NCBI GenBank assembly: GCA_002787615.1
Contig: PCXJ01000019.1
Location: 1-14,682, forward strand
Direction of reading: 5' to 3'
Length of the DNA: 14,682 nucleotides
Origin: Alphaproteobacteria bacterium CG11_big_fil_rev_8_21_14_0_20_44_7
Lineage (GTDB): Bacteria; Pseudomonadota; Alphaproteobacteria; Rickettsiales; 21-14-0-20-44-7
The notes under the pieces were generated by a model. It was not told where the DNA came from. It saw only the letters and a list, made by a program, of their open reading frames with translations, and made no database searches. This document shows positions 1 to 5,750 of the stretch, one piece after another. How positions within the stretch are numbered: the stretch's first letter is position 1; each line of letters opens with the position of its first letter. The position numbers and the translations under genes are program-made.

Positions 1-647
1 CAAGCGGCGGTGGTGGCGTGACGGGCAGCACTGCAAAAAGAAAATACCCAAAGCCAAAAGTCGGCAAACCTCTAAAGGTGAAAGACCCACGCACAGGCAA
101 AATCCCTGATCGCGTGAATATTTTTATTGGTGGTGCCGGCGATCAAACACAGAACCATAATGTAGAAGATTCTCACACCTTACACCGTGATGTTTATGGC
201 AGAAATTATTATTTTACTCATGATGATGGTGACAAAATAAAAAAGTTGATTGATAGCTTGCCAAAGTTTTTTGAGATTAATGTAATCGGACATAGTTGGG
301 GCGGCGATACGGCAGCTGACGTGATTAATAAGAGTCCTAGCAGAGCAAGAACCTTAGTAACCGTTGACCCCGTCAGTCATGGAAGACCTGATTATAGCGA
401 GGTCAGTAAGAACACAGATATGTGGATTAACATTTATGCCACTGGTAATCCAAAGACTTCTAGCATTGGCGATTTTTCTGCATTTATCGGAGGACATTGG
501 GGCAATTCACCGGAAAGCGATGCAGACATATTTATTGAAGTTCCAGTTATTCACGAAGCGTTTGATGCTATGCTAAATTATCATGGCACTTACGATAGTA
601 CCGGAAAACTTTTATCCACTAGAGATATTCTTGTTATGCAGAAGTAA
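1..647 (+). CDS. C-terminal part of a large protein ending in a lipase-like alpha/beta-hydrolase (possible toxin) domain
   Basis: The frame is open to the left edge: codons before the GTG at 18 read Ser-Gly-Gly-Gly-Gly-Val, so that GTG is probably internal and the gene is 5'-truncated here. Counting from the GTG, a basic Pro/Lys-rich stretch (8-25) precedes a compact domain starting with the strand VNIFIGG (33-39). The nucleophile elbow is GHSWGG (91-96, Ser93), followed by a strand and the likely acid Asp117 (TVDPVS). The base could be His179, His160 or His189. This order is typical of alpha/beta-hydrolase lipases. A Gly-rich linker followed by a C-terminal enzyme domain resembles the toxin tip of RHS or other polymorphic toxins, and phospholipase tips are known there. 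The hydrolase fold is fairly secure; the toxin role is inference. The stop lies 2 bp from that of the convergent membrane gene. Confidence 0.72.
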   Translation, partial: SGGGGVTGSTAKRKYPKPKVGKPLKVKDPRTGKIPDRVNIFIGGAGDQTQNHNVEDSHTLHRDVYGRNYYFTHDDGDKIKKLIDSLPKFFEINVIGHSWGGDTAADVINKSPSRARTLVTVDPVSHGRPDYSEVSKNTDMWINIYATGNPKTSSIGDFSAFIGGHWGNSPESDADIFIEVPVIHEAFDAMLNYHGTYDSTGKLLSTRDILVMQK

Positions 648-649
648 AT

Positions 650-1129
650 TTAGAACAAAGTACCGTTGTAAAGTATTATAACCAACAAGATTAAGGTTAT
701 TGCTTTTAGGTAACGGCGCCACTTCTTTGGCCAATAGCCAAGACCTTTGATACAAATAAAAATTATTGGCACAAGAAGACCAACCCAAGGCAAAGATTCG
801 ATTAAAAAGCTTGATGAGGAAATAATGCCGCTTTTGATAAAGCCACTAGCGAAAATTCCTACAAATATCGTTGCATTGGTGGCAAATGAAATAAAAGTGA
901 AAATGATATCGGCAAGCGGTACCTCGCACTGAATGCTAGTTATAAGGTAATCTGCTATATATGGCACGCAGTTCCTTGGCTCTTCTTCGAATGCATAGTG
1001 TATTCTGTCACCAAATATATAGATAGGTATATATATACACGAGCCTATAACCACCCACAAATAGAGCCACCCGCATAGGGCGAATACAAAGTTTTTTAGT
1101 TTTTGAAGCTTGGTGGCTTTTGGCTGCAT
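650..1129 (-). CDS. Four-helix membrane protein of unknown function, convergent with the hydrolase gene
   Basis: The protein has 159 residues and a basic N-terminus, with hydrophobic segments at about 14-39, 71-98, 114-129 and 140-156. A loop with two cysteines (Cys54, Cys68) lies between the first two segments. A TTG codon one position upstream could also start it; ATG at 1129 is preferred. No clear Shine-Dalgarno sequence is visible. I do not recognise the family. Its tail-to-tail position 2 bp from the lipase-like gene allows the guess that it protects against that enzyme in the membrane. Immunity genes normally follow their toxin on the same strand, so the guess is weak. Confidence 0.6.
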   Translation of the reverse strand: MQPKATKLQKLKNFVFALCGWLYLWVVIGSCIYIPIYIFGDRIHYAFEEEPRNCVPYIADYLITSIQCEVPLADIIFTFISFATNATIFVGIFASGFIKSGIISSSSFLIESLPWVGLLVPIIFICIKGLGYWPKKWRRYLKAITLILLVIILYNGTLF

Positions 1130-1141
1130 CAAGATATGATA

Positions 1142-1183
1142 GTGAATTTTATTTTCGATGCTATGCTAAAATATCAATTTTAA
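1142..1183 (+). pseudogene. Possible decayed scrap of a second hydrolase C-terminus
   Basis: Positions 1157-1170 repeat positions 564-577 of the hydrolase gene exactly, and the match is 19 of 20 over 1157-1176 against 564-583. Read in the same codon frame, this piece gives FDAMLKYQ then F and a stop, against FDAMLNYH in the intact gene. In-frame stops lie just upstream. Duplicated toxin tails are common at polymorphic-toxin loci, so this may be the remnant of a displaced tip. The match is short and chance is not excluded. Confidence 0.25.
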
Positions 1184-1206
1184 AACCATGCAAAGACAAA
1201 ACTTCA

Positions 1207-1220
1207 AGCCCTAAAGGGCT
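1207..1220. other. Short perfect inverted repeat
   Basis: AGCCCT and AGGGCT are separated by AA, and the stem extends to about 9 bp if one A is bulged (TTC with GAA outside). No T-run follows on the plus strand; on the minus strand the tail is only weakly T-rich. It may be a weak terminator downstream of tRNA-Lys or part of the adjacent repeat unit. Confidence 0.3.
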
Positions 1221-1230
1221 GAATTGACGG

Positions 1231-1303
1231 ATGGTGATCCCGACAGGATTGGCTGCGCCGCCCTTCGCGCTGTTGCGCTGCGGGTCGAACTTCGTTCTCA
1301 TCC
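1231..1303 (-). repeat. tRNA-3'-end-like repeat with split T-loop, copy 1 (short insert)
   Basis: It begins ATGGTGATCCCGACAGGATT, like the complement of a tRNA 3' end including CCA. Where a tRNA continues directly with CGAAC, 34 bp of GC-rich palindromic sequence intervene (1251-1284) before TCGAAC at 1285, then TTCGTTCTCATCC. The insert holds GCGC, TGTT, GCGC (1267-1278), a 4-bp stem with a TGTT loop. It lies downstream of tRNA-Lys, in the orientation of the tRNA. Confidence 0.75.
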
Positions 1304-1317
1304 TCATCAAATATCAT

Positions 1318-1367
1318 TTTCTTAAAAACGAAATCAAGCTGTTGCTTAATGATTTGTTTTTAAGAAA
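1318..1367 (-). terminator. Long hairpin directly after tRNA-Lys
   Basis: TTTCTTAAAAAC (1318-1329) pairs perfectly over 12 bp with GTTTTTAAGAAA (1356-1367). Inside, AAATC pairs with GATTT and AAGC with GCTT around a TGTT loop (1340-1343; AACA in the tRNA sense). It abuts the encoded CCA of tRNA-Lys, so it is likely the terminator or 3'-processing hairpin of that transcript. The T-rich distal arm fits an intrinsic terminator. Confidence 0.6.
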
Positions 1368-1443
1368 TGGTGATCCCTGCAGGATTCGAACCTGCGACCT
1401 ACTGATTAAAAGTCAGCCGCTCTACCAACTGAGCTAAGGGATC
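1368..1443 (-). tRNA. tRNA-Lys (UUU)
   Basis: Read on the minus strand, the acceptor GATCCCT (from 1443) pairs with AGGGATC, followed by discriminator A and an encoded CCA (1370-1368). The D-arm stem is GCTC/GAGC, the anticodon loop is CTTTTAA with anticodon TTT, and the T-arm is GCAGG, TTCGAAT, CCTGC. All arms pair. It is intact, unlike the tRNA-like repeats nearby, because its T-loop is not interrupted. Confidence 0.97.
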
Positions 1444-1462
1444 ATGCAATAATGGAGGCGGG

Positions 1463-1491
1463 AAAATAACCTTAACCGCAAAAATCGTCAA
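1463..1491 (-). promoter_or_regulatory. Sigma-70-type promoter for tRNA-Lys
   Basis: On the minus strand TTGACG (1491-1486) and TATTTT (1468-1463) are separated by 17 bp, about 20 bp upstream of the tRNA 5' end. The -35 box overlaps the stop codon of cutA. Confidence 0.55.
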
Positions 1492-1808
1492 GCTTTAATT
1501 GCTTGTTGCTCTATCCATTGTAAAAATTCTGCATTACCGCGCCCTATTTCCCATGCGGTTATGCAAGGCACATCATAGCTATGCAGCTTTTTTATCTCTT
1601 TTTCCACTGCGGCATAATTCTCTTGCACAGCCTTAAATATCACTGCGACTTCGCTGCTCTCCTGCATTTTTCCCTCCCAGCTATAAACCGAGATATGCGG
1701 TGGAAATATATTCGCGCAGGCTACCAATTTCTTTTCCACCAATGCTTTTGCGATAGTTGCTGCTTGCTCGGAATCCGCAAATGTGCTATATATAATCATA
1801 TGAGACAT
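1488..1808 (-). CDS. cutA: CutA1 divalent-cation tolerance protein
   Basis: At 106 residues it has the normal CutA1 length. It shows the usual pattern: an N-terminal strand and Ser/Thr-rich turn (IIYSTFAD), LVEKKLVACANIFPPH (23-38), VYSWEGK (41-47), HSYDVPCI (76-83) and a C-terminal Phe-Leu-x-Trp helix. CutA1 proteins are small trimeric ferredoxin-like proteins linked historically to copper and divalent-metal tolerance, though their biochemical role is unsettled. The ATG at 1808 is preferred because GGG lies 7 bp upstream within AAAGGG. A second ATG at 1799 forms the palindrome CATATG with the start of the divergent gene. The stop overlaps the tRNA-Lys -35 box. Confidence 0.93.
   Translation of the reverse strand: MSHMIIYSTFADSEQAATIAKALVEKKLVACANIFPPHISVYSWEGKMQESSEVAVIFKAVQENYAAVEKEIKKLHSYDVPCITAWEIGRGNAEFLQWIEQQAIKA
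1764..1792 (+). promoter_or_regulatory. Candidate promoter inside cutA for the divergent small secreted protein
   Basis: TTGCTC (1764-1769), a 17-bp spacer, then TATATA (1787-1792) preceded by the extended -10 element TGC. Transcription would begin near 1799-1800, at the ATG itself. The message would then be leaderless, which fits the lack of a Shine-Dalgarno sequence. Confidence 0.35.
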
Positions 1809-2042
1809 ATTATTACCCTTTCGCTGATTATTTCATTTTTTGCCTTTGTGGGCAATAGCTTTGCTGCTGAGGAAAATGAGATGGCGGCCTTGCGCGCCAA
1901 AGAGGCTGCTCATAAATGCAAATTGCTGAAGCTTTTGGGAGAAAGTGAAACAAAAGATGAAGTTTCACGCAAAAACAAGGAAGATGAACTCGCTGCCATG
2001 GACGACACCACCCGCACAAGCTGGGAAAAAGACTGCGATTAA
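1800..2042 (+). CDS. Small exported protein of unknown function
   Basis: The protein has 80 residues. A clear signal peptide (basic Met-Arg-His start, hydrophobic core to about residue 19, probable cleavage after NSFA near 22) leads into a charged, mostly helical mature part with two cysteines (Cys39 and the penultimate residue region CD). The start is placed at ATG 1800 because the signal peptide begins exactly there; the open frame further upstream is the antisense of cutA. It is divergent from cutA and overlaps its first codons by 9 bp. No ribosome-binding site is visible, so a leaderless message is plausible. I do not recognise the family. Confidence 0.72.
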   Translation: MRHIITLSLIISFFAFVGNSFAAEENEMAALRAKEAAHKCKLLKLLGESETKDEVSRKNKEDELAAMDDTTRTSWEKDCD

Positions 2043-2106
2043 CCACGGCAGAATAGCGAATTTCTTATAGACAAAACCCACAATATAATATATTAGCACT
2101 CGCAGG

Positions 2107-2466
2107 ATGGAGAAAACTCAAACATATCTGAACTGGCTTCAACTAGTTTGCCTTAGCGGGCATTTCTTTTGTTGCGTGCTGCCTTTGGCGATGAACGTCA
2201 TGAATTTGGTGGCCTTTACGGGTCTGACCGCCATCACATTTGATGAGCCGGATATTTTCCATCAATACGAAACATTGATGGTTATTTTTTCGGGAGCTGC
2301 CCTAAGTTTAAGCGGGATTTTCCACTATATCAGCAAGAAGATTGATTGCCATGATACTGGCTGCGTGCACGGCTCATGCGAACCGAAGAAGAAAGTTTCC
2401 TTCAAATTATTCTATGTTTCGCTGGCATTATTCCTGATTAATCTGATATTTTATTTAGCGCATTAA
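2107..2466 (+). CDS. Cys/His-rich small membrane protein, possibly MerC-like metal handling
   Basis: The protein has 119 residues and three hydrophobic segments at about 13-36, 56-74 and 100-117. The first carries GHFFCCVLPL (18-27), recalling the Cys-rich first helix of MerC-type transporters. Between helices 2 and 3 lies a compact metal-ligand cluster, CHDTGCVHGSC (81-91), followed by a Lys patch. I infer metal binding or transport, in keeping with cutA and the metal-uptake cluster in the same window. The MerC link rests on motif resemblance only. The ATG directly follows GCAGG, which is too close for a good ribosome-binding site. Confidence 0.72.
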   Translation: MEKTQTYLNWLQLVCLSGHFFCCVLPLAMNVMNLVAFTGLTAITFDEPDIFHQYETLMVIFSGAALSLSGIFHYISKKIDCHDTGCVHGSCEPKKKVSFKLFYVSLALFLINLIFYLAH

Positions 2467-2475
2467 TTTGCTGAT

Positions 2476-2603
2476 GCCTCGGCGTCGAGCTTCTGACCTG
2501 CGGATTCCTAATTGTCGGGTCGCTTTTTGGTAACTGGTTGTATTTACAGTATTACCTAGTGAGTATTTTCAGCAATTCTCTAAAAAGAAAGGCTATAGAA
2601 AGG
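2476..2603 (-). repeat. Distal half of the long tRNA-like repeat, copy A
   Basis: It matches 11953-12080 with scattered substitutions and nearly equal length. Shared blocks include ATTCCTAATTGTCGGGTCG, TTTTTGGTAA, CTTGTAT-like text, TAGTG, and at the end AAGAAAGGCTATAGAAAGG. The proximal part (T-arm mimic and GC palindrome) is missing here. The block around GATTCCTAAT resembles a tRNA anticodon arm. It lies just before the promoter of the two-gene AT-rich module. Confidence 0.75.
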
Positions 2604-2628
2604 TTTGTCTCCAAAGTTCAAAAGTAAT

Positions 2629-2658
2629 TTTACAAATGCAATGTTGTAAATATATAAT
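2629..2658 (+). promoter_or_regulatory. Promoter with operator-like inverted repeat for the two-gene module
   Basis: TTTACA (2629-2634) and TATAAT (2653-2658) are spaced by 18 bp. A perfect 7-bp inverted repeat, TTTACAA (2629-2635) and TTGTAAA (2644-2650), covers the -35 box and spacer, as expected for a repressor site. The start codon lies about 58 nt beyond the predicted transcription start, preceded by a weak AAAGAAG. Confidence 0.5.
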
Positions 2659-2722
2659 TCACTTACATATCTATTTAGAATAGATTATTAAAAAGAATAG
2701 AAATTAAAATTAAAGAAGAAAA

Positions 2723-3436
2723 ATGGAAAAAATAGTAATAGAAAGATCTGTAGTTTTTGTATCTAGCGAAGAAGTGGGTAAGTATGCTGACGAAGAAATT
2801 GCTATAAAAATAGGCTTGGTCACACGTAACAAAGAAAAAGTAGACAGAGAACCGATTTTATCTGACTTGATAAGGTATAAGCCTCTAATTAAGGCTGGTA
2901 TTATAGACGACTCTTGGGAAGAGCAAACCTTTCCTGAATATACAGATGGCTTTGCCAAAATTAGTTATGAAAATGGTATAAGCTTTGATTCTGTACCTGA
3001 TAAGCTGACCGTGAGAGATACCAAACCAATCGATAATGATGATTTTTACAATAGAGTAATTAAACTTTATGAATTGATAAAAAAAGAGGGAATTAAAGTT
3101 TATTCTTTTGGGATGAATTTCTTAGTTTGCCGTGAAGCAGATAGTGCAACTAATGATTTTGCTTCGTTATATCTTACCGATATTTTAGATAATATAGATG
3201 GGGATATAGTGCGAGACAGCTTGAGGGTAAGTTATGACCTAGATAATAATAAAATTCTAAACCTGAAAATTTTTACAAATAAAGCAAAAAACATAAAGAA
3301 TGTAGAGCTCAGCAAAGAAGAGTGCATTTTAGTAGATGCAAATTTTCACCATTCATTGCAAGACTCAGATTTGGATTTCAAAATTGAAATTAAAAAAGCC
3401 GAGGAGAAATTAAATTTAATCAAATCGGTAAGTTGA
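2723..3436 (+). CDS. Hypothetical protein, first gene of an AT-rich two-gene module
   Basis: The protein has 237 residues, is acidic and apparently soluble, with no signal peptide or membrane segment. An N-terminal strand (MEKIVIERSVVFV) leads into an alternating strand/helix layout. A central VYSFGMNFLV strand and a late block CILVDANFHHSL (about 201-212) precede a C-terminal charged helix. I recognise no catalytic motif or family. Two bases separate its stop from the ATG of the next gene, so the pair should be translated together. Base composition is much more AT-rich than cutA or dgkA, and repeats lie on both sides, suggesting acquired cargo. Confidence 0.75.
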   Translation: MEKIVIERSVVFVSSEEVGKYADEEIAIKIGLVTRNKEKVDREPILSDLIRYKPLIKAGIIDDSWEEQTFPEYTDGFAKISYENGISFDSVPDKLTVRDTKPIDNDDFYNRVIKLYELIKKEGIKVYSFGMNFLVCREADSATNDFASLYLTDILDNIDGDIVRDSLRVSYDLDNNKILNLKIFTNKAKNIKNVELSKEECILVDANFHHSLQDSDLDFKIEIKKAEEKLNLIKSVS

Positions 3437-3438
3437 AC

Positions 3439-3909
3439 ATGACTTCTAATGATAAAATACAGCAAATATTGCTTGAGTATATAAAAAATGCATCCAGAGG
3501 TACTTCTTCCGTTTCTTCGGATAGTGAAGAGTTGAAGGAGAGCCCTACTGCAGCTACTTACGAGGCGCTCAAAGATGTAGAAAGAACAAGACATGTCAAC
3601 AAACTTGATGAGTTAACTATAACACTACAGGACCTTTATCATTTTAGGAATGAGAGGATTCAGGCAAAAAAATTTAACAAATCTACTATAATGCTTAGTG
3701 CAGGTGTAACTGGCTTGATTTCAGGCATTATAGCGCTGGTACAGACAAATGGAGAAGGTTCTATATTGTGGGCAATTACAATTACAGGAGCTGCACTAGT
3801 AGCTATAAATTGGCTAAATAGATTTTTTGACCAAAAAGATAATGAAGTAGAGTTTAGTTTGTTAGATGATTGCATATGCAAAATAGAACAAAATAAAAAA
3901 GAAAAATAG
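3439..3909 (+). CDS. Hypothetical protein with two membrane helices, second gene of the module
   Basis: The protein has 156 residues from the ATG at 3439; an in-frame TTG two codons earlier overlaps the upstream stop and is less likely. A polar Ser/Glu-rich N-terminal region (to about 50) leads into a helical, probably coiled-coil stretch. Two hydrophobic segments follow at roughly 85-103 and 108-126, joined by a short loop, then a charged cytosolic-type tail. Two adjacent helices behind a soluble helical domain is a layout seen in small membrane-acting effectors of immune modules, but nothing in the sequence proves this. It follows the 237-residue gene by 2 bp. Family not recognised. Confidence 0.72.
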   Translation: MTSNDKIQQILLEYIKNASRGTSSVSSDSEELKESPTAATYEALKDVERTRHVNKLDELTITLQDLYHFRNERIQAKKFNKSTIMLSAGVTGLISGIIALVQTNGEGSILWAITITGAALVAINWLNRFFDQKDNEVEFSLLDDCICKIEQNKKEK

Positions 3910-3920
3910 AATATATATTT

Positions 3921-4001
3921 ATGGTGATCCCGAGAGGATTGACTCGCTTCGCTCCCCGCGTCTCGGCCTGTTGGCCTCGGTGTCGAACTTCGTTCTTATC
4001 C
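3921..4001 (-). repeat. tRNA-3'-end-like repeat with split T-loop, copy 2
   Basis: TGGTGATCCCGAGAGGATT (3922-3940) matches the 3' end of the tRNA-Arg gene at 18 of 19 positions, CCA complement included. A 42-bp insert (3941-3982) carries the hairpin GGCC, TGTT, GGCC (3965-3976). TCGAAC then resumes at 3983 and leads to TTCGTTCTTATCC. It sits 11 bp after the two-gene module. Confidence 0.85.
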
Positions 4002-4060
4002 TAACCAGAATAACCACTCTCAGCTACTTCTATCTACTATTTAGCACCATATTTCATTAC

Positions 4061-4081
4061 AAATCAGATAAATCCTGATTT
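4061..4081 (-). terminator. AT-rich hairpin after the metal permease gene
   Basis: AAATCAG (4061-4067) and CTGATTT (4075-4081) form a 7-bp stem with a 7-nt loop, just downstream of the permease stop on the minus strand. The following T-run is poor, so this is a weak terminator candidate. Confidence 0.35.
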
Positions 4082-4087
4082 TAAGAT

Positions 4088-4843
4088 TCACTCGGAAAAA
4101 TGTTTTAACTTAGCATACAGTATCAATATAGAACTTATAGCGTAGCTTAGAACAATCACATTTCCCGCTGGAAAATCCCATAGGGTTGAAACGACTATAC
4201 CCATAATCACTGATAATATCCCGCAGCTCCAAGCAATCGGTAGCTTGCTTTTGTATTTATAGGCAGCAATCGCAGGAAGTATCAAACTAGCAAACACAAC
4301 ATAAATCCCGACAAGTTGAACTGACGAAGTTATGGCGAGGGAGAATAGGAAATAAAAACTAATACCGCTTCTGACTTTCGGCAAAGTAAACCACAAGCTC
4401 AGAATCAGAGCATAAACTGGCAAGTGGCTTAGAACGTCAGTCCATGTGACGAATAAAATTTGTCCTGATAGAAGATGCTGGATTTCTTCACCACCATGCG
4501 GATGGTCGGCAAGTAACAGCAAAGCCAATGATGCAGATAGCACAAATGTACTGCCGATTATCGCTTCCAATAGTTCAGGCGTTTTTCTTTCGATAAACCT
4601 GAAAAACAATCCGCCAAGCAGAGCGAAAGACAAAGCAAATAGCTGGATAGTTATTCCCGCACGTTCATGCAGATATATATTCGCAACCACTAGCCCAAGC
4701 CCTGCGATTTGTGCAATGGCGAGGTCAATGAAGATTATTCCGCGTTTCAACACCTCCAAGCCTAGCGGGGCATGAGTGAGTGCAATCATCAGCCCCGCCG
4801 CAAGTGCGGGAAGTATTATTTCTAATATTTCCAAGCTTGGCAT
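4088..4843 (-). CDS. znuB: Metal (Zn/Mn) ABC transporter permease, ABC-3 family
   Basis: A 251-residue, highly hydrophobic protein with about eight membrane segments, the normal length for ZnuB-type permeases. Family-typical features are the start EIILPALAAGLMIALTHAPLG with a conserved Gly/Pro-rich turn, the block GIIFIDLAIAQIAGLG, and the late GIYVVFASLILPAIAA. A short His-containing loop (DHPHGGEE, about 112-119) faces one side of the membrane. It forms the transport channel in the inner membrane and needs a binding protein and an ATPase. Its ATG shares one base with the stop of the binding-protein gene (TAATG), indicating coupled translation. No ATPase gene follows; a hairpin and a repeat do. 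Zinc as substrate is inferred. Confidence 0.9.
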   Translation of the reverse strand: MPSLEILEIILPALAAGLMIALTHAPLGLEVLKRGIIFIDLAIAQIAGLGLVVANIYLHERAGITIQLFALSFALLGGLFFRFIERKTPELLEAIIGSTFVLSASLALLLLADHPHGGEEIQHLLSGQILFVTWTDVLSHLPVYALILSLWFTLPKVRSGISFYFLFSLAITSSVQLVGIYVVFASLILPAIAAYKYKSKLPIAWSCGILSVIMGIVVSTLWDFPAGNVIVLSYAISSILILYAKLKHFSE

Positions 4844-5742
4844 TATTTCTGCTCCTTCAACATTCTTATGGTTTCATCAAACAAGCTGAACAAATCATTA
4901 GCTTGTTCATTTCCGCCAACCGTAAATGGCAAAACTAGCGCAGGGATTTGCGTTTTTTCTGCTAACCATTCAGACGCGTCACTTGGGGAATATGGGGTTC
5001 TAAGAATTGCAAGAATCTCATTATTTCTTGCCGTTTGCAGAACTTTCTCTAAATGTGATGACGAAGGCGGAACACCTGATTTTTCTTCTAATGTTTCAAT
5101 CAGATTCAAACCTAACCAATCAGAAAGATACACCCAATTTTTGTGATGGGTTATGACGTTTTCACCTTTCAGATTAGCAGCCTTTTTCTCCCACCTTCTA
5201 ATAGCCAGCTCCCATTTATAATCAAAGCTAGATTTTTGTATTATATAATAATCACGATTTTCTTCATCTATACTTATCAACCTATCTGTCAACTCATTCG
5301 CAACTTTCAGAATATTATGCGGGTTGAGGTGAATATGTGGATTGCCCTCTGGGTGAACATCGCCCATGCTACGGTCAATGGTTTCTGGCTTTTCCAAAAT
5401 ATCAACATATTCAGAAGCCATCAAGTAACCAACTTCACCTTGCTGCATTTTGGCATTACCAGCTTTCTGCAAAAGAATTGGCAACCAGCCAATTTCCAAA
5501 CTTGCTCCTGAACAAATCAATAAATCAGCATTTCGCATCTTGGCAATCAGGCTTGGCTTTGCTCTGATATGATGCGGGTCTTGCATGGCGTGAGTGGCTG
5601 AATAGGCTTCCACCTTTTCACCGCCAATTTCTTCTGCCAGCGCTTTCCATTCAGGTTCGCAAGCAAATACTTTTAGTTCTGCATTGGCAGGGGCTGCAAT
5701 TAGCAACCCCACACCGATAGTTATCAAAGATAATATTTTCAT
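4843..5742 (-). CDS. znuA: Periplasmic metal-binding protein of a Zn/Mn ABC transporter
   Basis: The protein has 299 residues with a signal peptide ending PANA near residue 21. It has the cluster A-I (ZnuA/TroA) layout: candidate metal-ligand histidines at 57/58 (DPHHIRAKPS), 136/138 (NPHIHLNP) and 199/200 (THHKNW), joined by a long helix. The usual Asp/Glu/His fourth ligand is not obvious. The His-rich acidic loop of classical zinc-specific ZnuA is absent, so Mn or another ion is possible. A strong AGGAG lies 5 bp before the ATG and overlaps the stop codon of the upstream barrel gene (8-bp gap). Its stop overlaps the permease start. It delivers metal to the permease. Confidence 0.92.
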   Translation of the reverse strand: MKILSLITIGVGLLIAAPANAELKVFACEPEWKALAEEIGGEKVEAYSATHAMQDPHHIRAKPSLIAKMRNADLLICSGASLEIGWLPILLQKAGNAKMQQGEVGYLMASEYVDILEKPETIDRSMGDVHPEGNPHIHLNPHNILKVANELTDRLISIDEENRDYYIIQKSSFDYKWELAIRRWEKKAANLKGENVITHHKNWVYLSDWLGLNLIETLEEKSGVPPSSSHLEKVLQTARNNEILAILRTPYSPSDASEWLAEKTQIPALVLPFTVGGNEQANDLFSLFDETIRMLKEQK

Positions 5743-5750
5743 ATTTGCTC

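Noticed and set aside
1231..1437. Open plus-strand frame of 68 codons across the repeat and tRNA-Lys
   Set aside because: It is the antisense of tRNA-Lys plus the tRNA-like repeat, with no protein character of its own.
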